A stretch of DNA of 64,000 nt from Mycolicibacterium fallax (GCF_010726955.1 NZ_AP022603.1:3472001-3536000); one strand, 5' to 3'; positions 52,201 through 62,515 are shown, counted from the first letter of the stretch. Notes: generated by a model from the sequence alone, not told the origin. A program made the numbers and translations.

Positions 52201-53418
52201 ATGTCAGAACACGCAGCAAAGGGCACCGGGATGTCCCACACCGTCGCCGTCCGGCTGGCGGGGACCATCCTGGCCGTGATCCTGCTGGCCGGGGTGACGC
52301 TCACCTATCTGGGCTACACCGCGGCGTTCACCGCCACCGACCCGGTCACCGTGGTGTCCCCGCGGGCCGGCCTGGTGATGGAGAACGACGCCAAGGTGAA
52401 GTACCGCGGCATCCAGGTCGGCAAGGTCCGCAAGATCAGCTACGACGGGCAGCAGGCCCGGCTGCAGCTGCAGATCGACCGTGCCATGCTCGGCTACATT
52501 CCGGCCAACGCCGACGTGAAGATCGCCGGCAACACCATCTTCGGTGCCAAGTCGGTGGAGTTCCTCCCCCCGCAGAACGCCATCGGCGGTCTGCAGCCCG
52601 GCGCGGTCAAGGACGTCTCCTCGGTGCAGCTCGAGGTCAACACGCTGTTCCAGACGCTCAACAACCTGCTCACCGAGATCAACCCGGTGCACCTCAACGG
52701 CACCCTGTCGGCGCTGGCCGAGGGCCTGCGCGGCAACGGCGACAACCTGGGTGCCACGCTGGCCGGGCTCAACGGCTACCTGGCCAAGATGAACCCGACG
52801 CTGCCCGCGCTGGAATCCGACATGGCCAAGGCGGCCGTGGTCGCCGACATCTACGGGGACGCCGCGCCCGGGCTGTCCACCATCTTCGACAACGTCCCGG
52901 CGATCACCGACACCGTGGTCAGCCAGGAGCGCAACCTCAACAAGACGCTGCTGGCGGCCACCGGCCTGGCCAACAACGCCTACGAGACCCTGGAGCCGGG
53001 CGCCGAGGACTACATCTCCGCCATCCAGCGGTCCCGGGCGCTGACCAAGGTCACCGGTGAGTACTCCCCGGTGATCGGCTGCGTGCTGCAGGGCACCGCC
53101 GACGCGGTGGAGCGGTTCGCCCCGATCATCGGCGGCATCCGGCCCGGCCTGTACGTGTCCTCGGGCTTCCTGCCCGGCGTGCCGGCCTACACCTTCCCGG
53201 AGAGCCTGCCCATCGTGAACGCCAGCGGCGGCCCGAACTGCCGCGGCCTGCCGAACATCCCCAGCAAGCAGTTCGGTGGCTCCTGGTGGCGCGCGCCGTT
53301 CCTGGTCACCGACAACGCCTACGTGCCGTTCCAGCCGAACACCGAGCTGCAGTTCGACGCGCCCTCGACCCTGCAGTTCCTGTTCAACGGGTCCTTCGCG
53401 GAACGGGATCGATACTGA
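52201..53418 (+). CDS. mce4A: Mce family protein Mce4A
   Basis: The 405-residue protein has one N-terminal membrane/signal helix (LAGTILAVILLAGVTLTYLG), the MCE/MlaD domain at about 40-125 (VKYRGIQVGKVRKISYDG) and a long helical region. The C-terminus contains two cysteines (VIGCVLQG and GPNCRGL). Mce4A-F assemble as a hetero-hexameric tunnel that carries cholesterol across the periplasm. The stop overlaps the mce4B start (TGATG). Confidence 0.94.
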   Translation: MSEHAAKGTGMSHTVAVRLAGTILAVILLAGVTLTYLGYTAAFTATDPVTVVSPRAGLVMENDAKVKYRGIQVGKVRKISYDGQQARLQLQIDRAMLGYIPANADVKIAGNTIFGAKSVEFLPPQNAIGGLQPGAVKDVSSVQLEVNTLFQTLNNLLTEINPVHLNGTLSALAEGLRGNGDNLGATLAGLNGYLAKMNPTLPALESDMAKAAVVADIYGDAAPGLSTIFDNVPAITDTVVSQERNLNKTLLAATGLANNAYETLEPGAEDYISAIQRSRALTKVTGEYSPVIGCVLQGTADAVERFAPIIGGIRPGLYVSSGFLPGVPAYTFPESLPIVNASGGPNCRGLPNIPSKQFGGSWWRAPFLVTDNAYVPFQPNTELQFDAPSTLQFLFNGSFAERDRY

Positions 53419-54458
53419 TGACGCAGCGTTCAACCCTGATCAAGGTCTCGGTCTTCACCGTCGTGATGGTGCTGGTGGCCGCCGGCCTGGTGCTGGTGTT
53501 CGGCAAGTTCAAGTTCAGCGCCTCGAACGTCTACCACGCGACCTTCGCCGACGCCTCCCGGCTCAAGTCCGGCGAGGACGTCCGGGTGGCCGGGGTGCCG
53601 GTCGGCACCGTCCGCTCGGTGAAGCTGGCCTCCGACAACAACGTCGCGGTCACCTTCGACGTCGACAAGCGCTACCAGCTGTACACCTCGACGCGGGCGG
53701 CGATCCGCTACGAGAACCTGGTCGGCGACCGCTTCCTGGAGATCAGCACCGGCCCCGGCGATCTGGTGAAGCTGCCCGCCGGCGGCGCGATCGACCTGGA
53801 GCACACCGAGCCGGCGCTGGATCTCGACGCCCTGCTCGGCGGCCTGCGCCCGGTGCTCAAGGGCCTCGACGGCGACAAGGTCAACGCGGTCAGCGGCGCG
53901 ATGATCGAGATGCTGCAGGGCCAGGGCGGCGCGCTGTCGTCGGTGCTGGCCAGCACCGGGGCCTTCACCCAGGACCTGGCCGACCGGGACCAGCTGATCG
54001 GCGACGTGATCACCAACCTCAACGTGGTGCTCAAGACCGTCGACGCCAAGGGCGCCCAGTTCGACGCCACCGTCGACCAGCTGCAGCAGCTGATCAGCGG
54101 GCTGAACGAGGGCCGCGACCCGATCGCCGGCGCGATTGAGCCGCTGGCCACCGCGGAGGCCGGGCTGACCACCATGCTGGAGCAGGGCCGCCGGCCGCTG
54201 CAGGGCGTGCTGGAGAACGTCCGCCCGCTCACCGGCTACCTCTACGAGCGCCGCGAGGACGTCAACTATGTCGTCGAGCGGCTGCCGGAGAACTACCTGC
54301 GGCTCAACGGCCTCGGCGCGTACGGCTCGTTCTTCAACATCTACTACTGCTCGGTGCGGCTGAAGTTCAACGGCCCGGCCGGCAGCGACATCCTGATCCC
54401 GTTCGGGGGCCCACCCGACCCGTCTAAGGGGAGGTGCGCTCCTGCCCCCGACAACTGA
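53418..54458 (+). CDS. mce4B: Mce family protein Mce4B
   Basis: The ATG at 53418 gives 346 residues. An N-terminal helix (VSVFTVVMVLVAAGLVLVFG) is followed by the MCE domain (KSGEDVRVAGVPVGTVRSVK) and an extended helical part that ends in YLYERREDVNYVVERLPENY. Two C-terminal cysteines are visible (YYCSVRL and GRCAPAP). Overlap with mce4A implies coupled translation. Confidence 0.94.
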   Translation: MTQRSTLIKVSVFTVVMVLVAAGLVLVFGKFKFSASNVYHATFADASRLKSGEDVRVAGVPVGTVRSVKLASDNNVAVTFDVDKRYQLYTSTRAAIRYENLVGDRFLEISTGPGDLVKLPAGGAIDLEHTEPALDLDALLGGLRPVLKGLDGDKVNAVSGAMIEMLQGQGGALSSVLASTGAFTQDLADRDQLIGDVITNLNVVLKTVDAKGAQFDATVDQLQQLISGLNEGRDPIAGAIEPLATAEAGLTTMLEQGRRPLQGVLENVRPLTGYLYERREDVNYVVERLPENYLRLNGLGAYGSFFNIYYCSVRLKFNGPAGSDILIPFGGPPDPSKGRCAPAPDN

Positions 54459-54474
54459 TTCCGAGAACAACCCG

Positions 54475-55506
54475 TTGCGGACCGGCATCTTCGGCATCGT
54501 CTTGGTGGCCTGCCTGGTGCTGGTGTCCTTCGGGTACACCGCCCTGCCGTTCTGGCCGCAGGGCAAGGTGTATTCGGCGTATTTCGCCGACGCAGCGGGC
54601 ATTGCGCCCGGTGACGACGTCAACGTGTCCGGCATCAACGTCGGCAAGGTGAAGTCGATCGCGCTGGCCGGCACCGCGGCCAAGGTGGACTTCACCGTGG
54701 ACCGCGGCGTGCGGGTCGGTGACGCCTCGCTGGTCGCGATCCGCACCGAGACGGTGCTGGGGCAGAAGTCGCTGGCCGTCACCCCGCTGGGGGCGGGCTG
54801 GACGACCGACATTCCGCTGGAGCGCACCACCACGCCGTACACCCTGGCCACCGCGCTGCAGGACCTCGGCGGCAACGTCGCCGCGCTGGACAAGCCCCAG
54901 CTGGAGACCGCGCTGAGCACCCTCACCGAGTCGATGGCGGCCGCCACGCCCGCGCTGCGCGGGACGCTGGACGGGGTGGCGAACCTGTCGCGCACCATCA
55001 ACGCCCGGGACGAGGCGCTGGGCCAGTTGCTCGGCCACGCCCAGTCGGTGACCAAGTCGCTGGCCGGCCGCTCCGAGCAGGTCAACAAGCTGATCCTGGA
55101 CGGCAACCAGCTGTTCGGCGCGCTGAACCAGCGGCGCCAGGCGCTGAGCACCCTGATCGCCGGGATCGACGACGTCTCGGCGCAGCTGTCCGGCTTCGTC
55201 GCCGACAACAAGCGCGAGTTCGGGCCTGCGCTGGAGAACCTGACCAAGGTGCTGGACCAGATGCTGGAGCGGCGCGACTACATCAGCGAGGCGCTCAAGC
55301 GGCTGCCGCCGTATGCCACCACGCTCGGTGAGGTCGTCGGCTCGGCGCCCGGTTTCCAGATCAACCTCTACGGCCTGCCGCCGGCCACCATGGCCGAGGT
55401 GCTGATGGACGCCTACTTCCAGCCCGGCAAGCTCCCCGACAGCCTCTCGGATTACCTGAAGGGCATGATCTCCGAACGACTCATCGTGAGGCCGAAGTCA
55501 CCATGA
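54475..55506 (+). CDS. mce4C: Mce family protein Mce4C
   Basis: The 343-residue product from a TTG start has a signal/membrane helix (IFGIVLVACLVLVSFGYTAL), the MCE domain (GDDVNVSGINVGKVKSIALA) and long amphipathic helices. No ATG or GTG lies in frame between the mce4B stop and residue 1, so TTG at 54475, or a CTG 11 codons earlier, must be the start. It is the only mce4 junction in this operon without a stop-start overlap (16 bases apart), apart from yrbE4B-mce4A. It overlaps mce4D by 4 bases. Confidence 0.9.
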   Translation: MRTGIFGIVLVACLVLVSFGYTALPFWPQGKVYSAYFADAAGIAPGDDVNVSGINVGKVKSIALAGTAAKVDFTVDRGVRVGDASLVAIRTETVLGQKSLAVTPLGAGWTTDIPLERTTTPYTLATALQDLGGNVAALDKPQLETALSTLTESMAAATPALRGTLDGVANLSRTINARDEALGQLLGHAQSVTKSLAGRSEQVNKLILDGNQLFGALNQRRQALSTLIAGIDDVSAQLSGFVADNKREFGPALENLTKVLDQMLERRDYISEALKRLPPYATTLGEVVGSAPGFQINLYGLPPATMAEVLMDAYFQPGKLPDSLSDYLKGMISERLIVRPKSP

Positions 55507-56849
55507 CCGAGCGCACCATCTCCGGACTCCGGCTGGGCCGCGGCGCGCGGCTGGCGGTGATCGCCGCCCTGGTGGCGATCCTGGTCGCCGCCGCGGCACT
55601 GCTGTGGCCGGGCCGCGGCGGCACCAAGGTCGTCGGGCTGTTCAGCTCGGCGGTCGGCATCTACCCCGGTGACGAGGTTCGGATGCTCGGCGTGCCGGTG
55701 GGCCGGATCACCGCCATCGAGCCCCGCGCCGAAGACGTCAAGATCACCATGATGGTGGACAAGTCGGTGCAGATCCCGGCCGACGCGCGGGCCATCGTCA
55801 TCTCGCCCAACCTGGTCGCCGCCCGATTCATCCAGCTCACCCCCGCCTACGACGGCGGCCCGGAGCTGGCCGACGGCGCGGTGCTGGACCTCGACCACAC
55901 CGGGGTGCCGGTGGAATGGGACCAGGTCAAGGAGGAGCTGACCAAGCTGTCGGCGCAGCTCGGCCCCGGCCCGGGCGGACTGTCCGGCCCGGCCGCGGAG
56001 TTCATCGACCAGGCGGCGAGCACCCTGGACGGCAACGGCGACTCGTTCCGCACCGCGCTGCGGGAAATGTCCCAGGTGGCCGGCCGGCTCGGGGACTCCC
56101 GGACCGACCTGTTCGGCACGGTGCGCAACCTGCAGGTGCTGGTGCACGCGCTGTCCGAGAGCAACGAGCAGCTGGTGCAGTTCTCCGGACACGTCGCCTC
56201 GGTGTCGCAGGTGCTGGCGGACAGCTCCGTCGGCCTGGACACCACCCTGGCCAGCCTGAACACCGCGCTGGCGGACGTGCGCGGGCTGCTCGGTGAGCAC
56301 AACCAGTCGCTGATCACCTCGGTCAACAAGCTCACCGAGTTCTCCACGCTGCTGTCGAACCAGTCCGACGACATCGAGCAGGTGCTGCACGTCACGCCCA
56401 ACGGCCTGGCCAACTTCTACAACATCTACAACCCGGCCCAGGGCACCATCGCCGGCGTGCTGTCGTTGCCGAACTTCGCCAACCCGGTGCAGTTCATCTG
56501 CGGCGGTACCTTCGACATCGGTGCCACCCCGGACAACTACAAGCGCGCCGAGATCTGCCGTCAGCGGATGGCCCCGGTGCTGCGCCGGTTGACGATGAAC
56601 TTCCCGCCGGTGACCTTCCACCCGGTCAACAGCATCACCGCCTACAAGGGGCAGATCATCTACGACACCCCGGAGACCGAGGCCAAGGCCCGGACGCCGG
56701 TGCCGTACCTGCAGTGGCAGCCCGCCGACGGCGTCACCCCGCCGGTCATCCCGCCGGGCACCACCCTCGGCGACATGGTGCTGCCGCCGGCGGAGAATCC
56801 CGGCCAGATCTCACCCGGACCGCCGTTCATCATGGGAGGTGGGCGGTGA
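55503..56849 (+). CDS. mce4D: Mce family protein Mce4D
   Basis: The 448-residue protein starts with ATGA overlapping mce4C. It has a membrane helix (LAVIAALVAILVAAAALLW), the MCE domain (GDEVRMLGVPVGRITAIEPR), helical repeats, and a proline-rich C-terminal tail (about 400-448) with TPPVIPPGTTLGDMVLPP. One cysteine pair (FICGGTF and EICRQRM) is visible near residues 338-352. It overlaps mce4E as GTGA. Confidence 0.94.
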   Translation: MTERTISGLRLGRGARLAVIAALVAILVAAAALLWPGRGGTKVVGLFSSAVGIYPGDEVRMLGVPVGRITAIEPRAEDVKITMMVDKSVQIPADARAIVISPNLVAARFIQLTPAYDGGPELADGAVLDLDHTGVPVEWDQVKEELTKLSAQLGPGPGGLSGPAAEFIDQAASTLDGNGDSFRTALREMSQVAGRLGDSRTDLFGTVRNLQVLVHALSESNEQLVQFSGHVASVSQVLADSSVGLDTTLASLNTALADVRGLLGEHNQSLITSVNKLTEFSTLLSNQSDDIEQVLHVTPNGLANFYNIYNPAQGTIAGVLSLPNFANPVQFICGGTFDIGATPDNYKRAEICRQRMAPVLRRLTMNFPPVTFHPVNSITAYKGQIIYDTPETEAKARTPVPYLQWQPADGVTPPVIPPGTTLGDMVLPPAENPGQISPGPPFIMGGGR

Positions 56850-58024
56850 TCAGGCCAACCATCAGCCGGCTGACCCGCGCGCTGGCGCTCGGCTCGGTGG
56901 CCACCGTGCTGGCCGGCTGCTCCTTCGGCGGGCTGAACTCGCTGAACATGCCGGGCACTCGTGGCCACGGACCCGGCTCGTTCACCATCTCGGTGCAGCT
57001 GCCCGACGTGGCAACGCTGCCGCAGAACTCGCCGGTGCTGGTCAACGACGTCACCGTCGGCAGCGTGTCGGGCATCGCCGCGGTGCAGGACGCCGACGGC
57101 AGCTTCCACGCCACCGTGCAGCTGTCGCTGGACGCCGAGGTGAACCTGCCCGCCAACGCGACCGCGACGGTCGCCCAGACCTCGCTGCTGGGCTCCCAGC
57201 ACGTCGCGCTGTTGCCGCCCAACGGCCCCGCCGACGAGCGCAGGCTGAGCCAGGGCGACGTCATCGAACTCGGCTCCACCGGGCGCTACCCGACCACCGA
57301 AGAGGTGCTGTCCTCGCTGGGCATGGTGGTCAACAAGGGCAACATCGGTGCGCTGGAGGACATCACCGAGGAGCTCTACGCGGGGGTGGCCAACCGGTCC
57401 GGCAGCTTCGTCGACCTGATCCCGCGGCTGGCCGAGCTGACCGGTTCGCTGCAGCGCCAGACCACCGACATCCTGGCCGCCGCCGACGGGCTCAACCGGT
57501 TCTCCGGCATCCTGGCGCGCAACCGGGAGAACCTCGGCCGCGCACTGGAGACGATGCCCGACGCGCTGCGGGTGCTCAACAAGAACCGCGCGGAGTTCAT
57601 CGCGGCGTTCGCCGCGCTGGGCCGGGTCGGCACGGTCGCCGCCAACATGCTGGACAAGACCAAGGAGGACTTCGGGGCGAACCTGAAGGATCTGTACCCG
57701 GTGGTCAAGGCGCTCAACGACAACGCCGAGGACTTCGTCAAGGACCTGACCTTCCTGCCGACGTTCCCGTTCCACACCAAGTACCTGCGCCAGGCGGTCC
57801 GCGGTGACTACCTCAACGTGTACGCCACCTTCGACATGACCGCGCGCCGGATGGGTGAGGCGATGTTCGGCACCTCCGGATTGGACCCGAACATGAAGCA
57901 CATGAGCGAGATCCTCAACGCCCCCGACTTCGTGGTGGGCGCCTCGGCGAACCTGTCCGGGCAGGCCGCCGACCCGTTCAAGATTCCGGCGGGGACCGCG
58001 ACCCAGTGGGGAGGAGACCGGTGA
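56846..58024 (+). CDS. mce4E: Mce lipoprotein Mce4E (LprN-type)
   Basis: The GTG at 56846 overlaps the mce4D stop. The 392-residue product has a lipobox ending SVATVLAGC (Cys25), as expected for the E subunit of every mycobacterial mce operon, so it is anchored by lipid instead of a helix. The MCE domain follows (PVLVNDVTVGSVSGIAAVQ). An upstream open frame to 56714 is only the continuation through mce4D and is not used. Confidence 0.94.
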   Translation: MIRPTISRLTRALALGSVATVLAGCSFGGLNSLNMPGTRGHGPGSFTISVQLPDVATLPQNSPVLVNDVTVGSVSGIAAVQDADGSFHATVQLSLDAEVNLPANATATVAQTSLLGSQHVALLPPNGPADERRLSQGDVIELGSTGRYPTTEEVLSSLGMVVNKGNIGALEDITEELYAGVANRSGSFVDLIPRLAELTGSLQRQTTDILAAADGLNRFSGILARNRENLGRALETMPDALRVLNKNRAEFIAAFAALGRVGTVAANMLDKTKEDFGANLKDLYPVVKALNDNAEDFVKDLTFLPTFPFHTKYLRQAVRGDYLNVYATFDMTARRMGEAMFGTSGLDPNMKHMSEILNAPDFVVGASANLSGQAADPFKIPAGTATQWGGDR

Positions 58025-59721
58025 GGCTCGATCGGCTCGCCCGCATCCAGCTGGCGATCTTCGCGGCGGTGACGCTGCTGACGGTGACCGCCATCGCGGT
58101 GTTCTATCTGCATGTGCCGGCCAAGCTCGGCTTCGGCAGCTACCAGGTCAACGCCGAGTTCGACGCCGGCGGGGGCATCTACCGCAACGCCAACGTCACC
58201 TTCCGCGGCGTGACCGTCGGCCGGGTGGAGAACGTCGGGCTCAACGACGCCGGCGTGGTCACCGAGCTGCGGCTCAACAGCAACGTCGAGGTGCCGGACA
58301 ACGTCGAGGCGACCGTCAAGAGCGTCTCGGCGATCGGCGAGCAGTACATCGACCTGGCGCCGCCGACCTCGGAGGATGGCGTCGCCACCCCGGCCGCGGG
58401 TGTGCTGGCCGACGGCGCGATGATCGGCAAGGACCGTACCTTCATCGGCCAGGACATCGCCGGCATGCTGGCCCAGGCCCAGGAGCTGGTCAGCACCGTC
58501 GACAACAGCCGGCTCAAGGAGATGCTGAGCGGGGCGTTCAAGGCGTTCAACGGGAGCGGCCCGGAACTCAACCGGTTGCTGCGCTCGGCGCGCGGCCTGG
58601 TCGATGAGGCCAACGCCAGCGCCGATCAGACCATCGCGCTGGTCGAGGAGGCCGGCCCGATGCTGGACGCCCAGATCCGCAGCGGCCAGGACATCCGCAC
58701 CCTGTCGGACAGCCTGGGCCGGTTCACCACCGAGTTGCGCGGCGCCGACCCGTCGCTGCGCAGCCTGCTGGCCACCGCCCCGGCCACCGCCGACGTCGCC
58801 AACACCGCGTTCACCGGCATCCGGCCGGACTTCCCGGTGCTGGCGGCCAACCTGGCCAACCTGAGCCGGATCGGGGTGATCTACCACAAGTCCATCGAGC
58901 AGGCGCTGGTCATCTTCCCGGCGCTGATCGCGGCGCTGAACACCGTGGCCGGCGGCGTGCCCGCCGACGAGGGCGGCAAGCTGGACTTCAAGGTCGACCT
59001 CGGCGACCCGCCGACCTGCAACGTCGGCTTCCTGCCCGCCACCCAGATCCGCAGCCCCGCCGACGAGACGCTGCGCAACCTGCCGACCGACCTGTACTGC
59101 AAGGCCGCGCAGAACGATCCCACCGCGGTCCGCGGCGCGCGCAACTACCCCTGCATGGAGTTCCCCGGCAAGCGCGCCCCCACCGTGCAGCTGTGCCGTG
59201 ACCCGGCCGGTTTCATCCCGATCGGCGCCAACCCGTGGCGCGGGCCGCCGATCCCGTACGGCTCGCTGCCGGTCACCGACGGGCGCAACATCACCCCGCC
59301 GAACAAGTTCCCGATGATCCCGCCGGCGGCGGACTACGACCCGGGCCCGCCGGTGGTGTCGCTGCCGCCGGGCACCCCGCCGGGCCCCGGCCCGGCGCCG
59401 CACGCGCCGTTCCCGCTGCCGCTGCCGCCGGTCGACGGGCCCGCTCCCGCGCCGTGGCCGTACTTCGCCCCCGAGGACCAGGTGCTGCCGCCGTACGCGC
59501 GTCAGCCCGCCGGACCGCCGCCGGGACCGGCCGAGCAGCCGGCCGCCGAGCAGCCGGCCGCCGAGCAGCCGCAGGCCGCCGGGCCGGTGTACGGCAGCTA
59601 CGACAGCAATGGCCGGTTCGCCGACGGCGAGGGCGGCACCGCGGTGTTCACCGGCGGCGATGCCGGGCTGGCGCCCGCGGAGAACCTGGTCGACCTGATG
59701 CTGGGGCCGAGGGCACTGTGA
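58021..59721 (+). CDS. mce4F: Mce family protein Mce4F with proline-rich tail
   Basis: The GTG at 58021 overlaps the mce4E stop. The 566-residue protein has a helix (IQLAIFAAVTLLTVTAIAVF), the MCE domain (NANVTFRGVTVGRVENVGL), the helical needle region with four later cysteines (TCNVGF, LYCKA, YPCMEF, QLCRD), and a C-terminal tail of about 120 residues rich in Pro, Gly and Ala. The tail contains a repeated AEQPA unit and ends GLAPAENLVDLMLGP. A long proline-rich tail is usual for F subunits; the AEQPA repeats make this one slightly longer. Confidence 0.94.
   Translation: MRLDRLARIQLAIFAAVTLLTVTAIAVFYLHVPAKLGFGSYQVNAEFDAGGGIYRNANVTFRGVTVGRVENVGLNDAGVVTELRLNSNVEVPDNVEATVKSVSAIGEQYIDLAPPTSEDGVATPAAGVLADGAMIGKDRTFIGQDIAGMLAQAQELVSTVDNSRLKEMLSGAFKAFNGSGPELNRLLRSARGLVDEANASADQTIALVEEAGPMLDAQIRSGQDIRTLSDSLGRFTTELRGADPSLRSLLATAPATADVANTAFTGIRPDFPVLAANLANLSRIGVIYHKSIEQALVIFPALIAALNTVAGGVPADEGGKLDFKVDLGDPPTCNVGFLPATQIRSPADETLRNLPTDLYCKAAQNDPTAVRGARNYPCMEFPGKRAPTVQLCRDPAGFIPIGANPWRGPPIPYGSLPVTDGRNITPPNKFPMIPPAADYDPGPPVVSLPPGTPPGPGPAPHAPFPLPLPPVDGPAPAPWPYFAPEDQVLPPYARQPAGPPPGPAEQPAAEQPAAEQPQAAGPVYGSYDSNGRFADGEGGTAVFTGGDAGLAPAENLVDLMLGPRAL
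59531..59575 (+). repeat. 15-base in-frame tandem repeat in the mce4F tail
   Basis: CCGAGCAGCCGGCCG occurs twice in a row and a third time with changed last bases. It encodes AEQPA repeats in the proline-rich tail of Mce4F. Copy number is likely to vary between strains through replication slippage. Confidence 0.75.
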
Positions 59722-60422
59722 GCGCGGACTCCGAACGCCGGCCACGCCGGCGGGCGGCCCGCGCCGCGGGCCCGACCGGCGCGGCGGGCACCGTCGTGAA
59801 GACCGCCGTCGTGCCGGCCGCGGTCGAGCCGGTGGACGTCACAGACGAGGCCGCCGGGCCGGCCCGGCCGAAGACCCCGGCGCCGCCGGTCCGCGGCCGC
59901 CGGGCCCCGAACCGGCGGCTGGTGGGCATCCTCACCCTGGTGGTGGGGCTGCTGGCGACCGCGGGGCTGGGCGGCGCGGTGGCCCTGGCGGCGATCGACC
60001 GGCACGACATCACCGCGACCGTCGACCGCCAGCAGCGCTTCGTCGACACCGCCCGGCAGTTCGTGGTGAACATGTTCAGCTACACCCAGGAAAATGTCGA
60101 CGAAAGCGTGGAACGGTTCGTCGGCAGCACCAGCGGCCCGCTGCGGGACATGTTCAGCCAGAACAACAACGCCGAGACGCTCAAGGCGCTGTACCGGGAC
60201 ACCAACGCGAGCTCCGAGGCGGTGATCAACGGTGCCGCGCTGGAGGACATCGACGAGACCGCGGGCAACGCCTCGGTGCTGGTGGCGGTGCGGGTCACCG
60301 TCACCGACCTGGACGGGGTGAACAAGCCGTCCCAGGCGTTCCGGCTGCGGGTGGTGGTGCACGAGGACGACGACGACGTCATGACGGCCTACGACCTGAA
60401 GTACCCGGAGGGCGGCAACTAG
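59718..60422 (+). CDS. Mce-associated membrane protein (Rv3493c-type, Mas4A/Mam4A)
   Basis: The GTG at 59718 overlaps the mce4F stop and gives 234 residues. A long basic/proline-rich cytoplasmic N-terminus (about 1-66) is followed by one membrane helix (LVGILTLVVGLLATAGLGGAV) and a small extracytoplasmic domain (RQFVVNMFSYTQENVDESVE to the end) typical of mycobacterial Mce-associated proteins. These proteins are thought to stabilise the Mce complex. No enzymatic motif is seen. The next gene follows immediately. Confidence 0.88.
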   Translation: MSADSERRPRRRAARAAGPTGAAGTVVKTAVVPAAVEPVDVTDEAAGPARPKTPAPPVRGRRAPNRRLVGILTLVVGLLATAGLGGAVALAAIDRHDITATVDRQQRFVDTARQFVVNMFSYTQENVDESVERFVGSTSGPLRDMFSQNNNAETLKALYRDTNASSEAVINGAALEDIDETAGNASVLVAVRVTVTDLDGVNKPSQAFRLRVVVHEDDDDVMTAYDLKYPEGGN

Positions 60423-60917
60423 ATGTCCGACACACGAGGGCTGCTGACCCGGCTGGCGGCCGCCGTCGCGGTACCGGTGCTGATCGGCGCGGCGGGCACC
60501 GCCGGCTGGCTGTACTGGGACGCCAGCTCCACCCGGGCCGCCCAGGACACCAGCGTGCAACTGCGCAAACTGGCCACCGAAGAGGTGCCCAAGGTGTTCG
60601 GTTTCGACTACCAGACCGTGGAACGCGCCATGATGGACGTCGGCACGCTGCTCACCCCGGACTACCGGCGCGAGTTCGCCGACCGGGCCAAAAAAGACAT
60701 CATCCCGGCCGCCCGGGAACGCCAGCTGGTCACCCAGGCCAACGTGACCGGCGCCGGTGTGCTCGAAGCCGGACGCAACTCGGGATCGGTGCTGGTGTTC
60801 CTGAACCGCACCGTGACCGACAAGTCCAAGCAGTCCAGCTACGACGGCAGCCGGCTGCGGGTGGACTACCAGCGGGTCGACGGCGACTGGCTGATCAGCT
60901 ACATCGCGCCGATCTAG
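60423..60917 (+). CDS. Mce-associated membrane protein (Rv3492c-type, Mas4B)
   Basis: The 164-residue product directly follows the first Mce-associated gene. An N-terminal helix ([20 protein letters not shown]) is followed by a domain related to that of its neighbour ([20 protein letters not shown] and [19 protein letters not shown]). It ends the mce4 operon. Its stop overlaps the convergent otsA stop by 4 bases, so Rv3491, which I recall lying between these genes in M. tuberculosis, is absent here. Confidence 0.87.
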   Translation: MSDTRGLLTRLAAAVAVPVLIGAAGTAGWLYWDASSTRAAQDTSVQLRKLATEEVPKVFGFDYQTVERAMMDVGTLLTPDYRREFADRAKKDIIPAARERQLVTQANVTGAGVLEAGRNSGSVLVFLNRTVTDKSKQSSYDGSRLRVDYQRVDGDWLISYIAPI

Positions 60918-62353
60918 GCGCCGCGCACCGATCCGAGCGCGGCCAGAAACGCCCGCGCCCAACGGTTGACGTCGTGGGTCAGCACCTGACGGCGGAGCGC
61001 CCGCATCCGCAGCCGGCCCTGCTCCGGGGACTGGCTCAGCGCGGCGGCCATCGCGTCCTTCACGTCGTCCAGGTCGTGCGGGTTGACCAGGTAGGCCTGC
61101 CGGAGCTCGGCGGCGGCGCCGGTGAACTCACTGAGCACCAACGCGCCGCCCAGATCACCGCGGCAGGCGACATACTCCTTGGCGACCAGGTTCATCCCGT
61201 CGCGCAGCGCGGTCACCAGCATTACGTCGGCCGCGGCGTAGTAGGCGATCAGCTCGTGCTGCGGCACCGCGCGGTGCAGGTAGCTGACCACCGGGTGGGC
61301 GACCCGGCCGAACTCGCCGTTGATCCGGCCCACCTGCCGCTCGATGTCGTTGCGCAGCAGCCGGTAGGAGTCCACCCGCTCCCGGCTGGGGGTGGCCAGC
61401 TGGATCAGCACGGTGTCCGCGGGATCGACGCGGTCCTCGGCGAGCAGCTCGGCGAAGGCGCGCAGCCGCACGTCGATGCCCTTGGTGTAGTCCAGTCGGT
61501 CCACCCCGAGCAGGATCTTGCCGGGGTTGCCCAGGTCGGCGCGCAGCTCCCTGGCGCGCCGGCGGACCTCGCGGGCCCGGGCGGCCTGGTCCAGCGCCGC
61601 CGCATCGATGGAGATCGGGAAGGCGCCGACCTTCACGGTGTGCGAGGCGGTGCGCACGGTGCCGAACCGGCCGCGCACCCCGACCGTGCCGCGGGAGACC
61701 TCGGCGGCCAGCAGCTTGCGGGCCAGGATCATGAAGTTCTGCGCGCCGCCGGGCAGGTGGAAGCCGACCAGGTCCGCGCCGAGCAGGCCCTCGATCAGCT
61801 CGGTGCGCCAGGGCAGCTGCATGAACAGCTCGACCGGCGGGAACGGGATGTGCATGAAGAAGCCGATGGTGACGTCGGGCCGCAGCTCCCGCAGCATCCG
61901 CGGCACCAGCTGCAGCTGGTAGTCCTGCACCCACACCGTGGCGCCGGGCGCGGCGGTCGCCGCGGTGGCCTGCGCGAAGCGGCGGTTCACCGCGACGTAG
62001 CGGTCCCACCACGGCCGGTGGTACTCCGGGCGGACGATCGCGTCGTGGTACAGCGGCCACAGCGTGGCGTTGGAGAAGCCCTCGTAGTACTGCGCGACGT
62101 CGGTGCCGTCCAGCCGGACCGGGCGCATCTCGATGCCGTCCAGGAACACCGGTTCGTCGACGGCGGCGGTGTCGTCCTGGGCGATGCCGGGCCAGCCGAT
62201 CCAGGCGCCGCGCTGCTGGCGCAGCAGCGGTTCCAGGGCGGTGACCAGGCCGCCGGGGCTGCGTTTCCAGCCGGTCTCGCCGCCGGGGCCGATGACCTGG
62301 TCGACCGGCAGCCGGTTGGCGACAACGACGAAGTCAGCCGACCCGGGGGCCAC
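60914..62353 (-). CDS. otsA: Trehalose-6-phosphate synthase OtsA
   Basis: The 479-residue GT20 glycosyltransferase has the N-terminal glucose-phosphate site ([12 protein letters not shown] with [10 protein letters not shown]), the nucleotide-sugar site [20 protein letters not shown] and the C-terminal [20 protein letters not shown]. It couples glucose from a nucleoside diphosphate to glucose 6-phosphate in trehalose synthesis, an essential mycobacterial disaccharide pathway. The start is a GTG directly after the stop of a small upstream gene with which it forms an operon. Corresponds to Rv3490. Confidence 0.95.
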   Translation of the reverse strand: MAPGSADFVVVANRLPVDQVIGPGGETGWKRSPGGLVTALEPLLRQQRGAWIGWPGIAQDDTAAVDEPVFLDGIEMRPVRLDGTDVAQYYEGFSNATLWPLYHDAIVRPEYHRPWWDRYVAVNRRFAQATAATAAPGATVWVQDYQLQLVPRMLRELRPDVTIGFFMHIPFPPVELFMQLPWRTELIEGLLGADLVGFHLPGGAQNFMILARKLLAAEVSRGTVGVRGRFGTVRTASHTVKVGAFPISIDAAALDQAARAREVRRRARELRADLGNPGKILLGVDRLDYTKGIDVRLRAFAELLAEDRVDPADTVLIQLATPSRERVDSYRLLRNDIERQVGRINGEFGRVAHPVVSYLHRAVPQHELIAYYAAADVMLVTALRDGMNLVAKEYVACRGDLGGALVLSEFTGAAAELRQAYLVNPHDLDDVKDAMAAALSQSPEQGRLRMRALRRQVLTHDVNRWARAFLAALGSVRGA

Positions 62354-62515
62354 CTACGCCTCGGGTTTGGCGGGGTCGATGCCGAGCATCGACAGGAACA
62401 CCCGGCACTCGTCGGCGTCGGTGGCGTAGGCCGCCACCACCCGGCTGGCCTGGATGGCGGTGTCGTCGCCCAGGGGCTGCACGTCGTCGAGGTCGGAATC
62501 AGTTTTCGCGGGCAT
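62354..62515 (-). CDS. Small conserved protein (Rv3489-type) upstream of otsA
   Basis: The 53-residue acidic protein (MPAKTDSDLDDVQPLGDDTA, then AIQASRVVAAYATDADECRV) abuts otsA without a gap. The same small gene precedes otsA in M. tuberculosis. There is no known domain. Possible roles are a translational leader or a regulator of OtsA, both inference. Confidence 0.8.
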   Translation of the reverse strand: MPAKTDSDLDDVQPLGDDTAIQASRVVAAYATDADECRVFLSMLGIDPAKPEA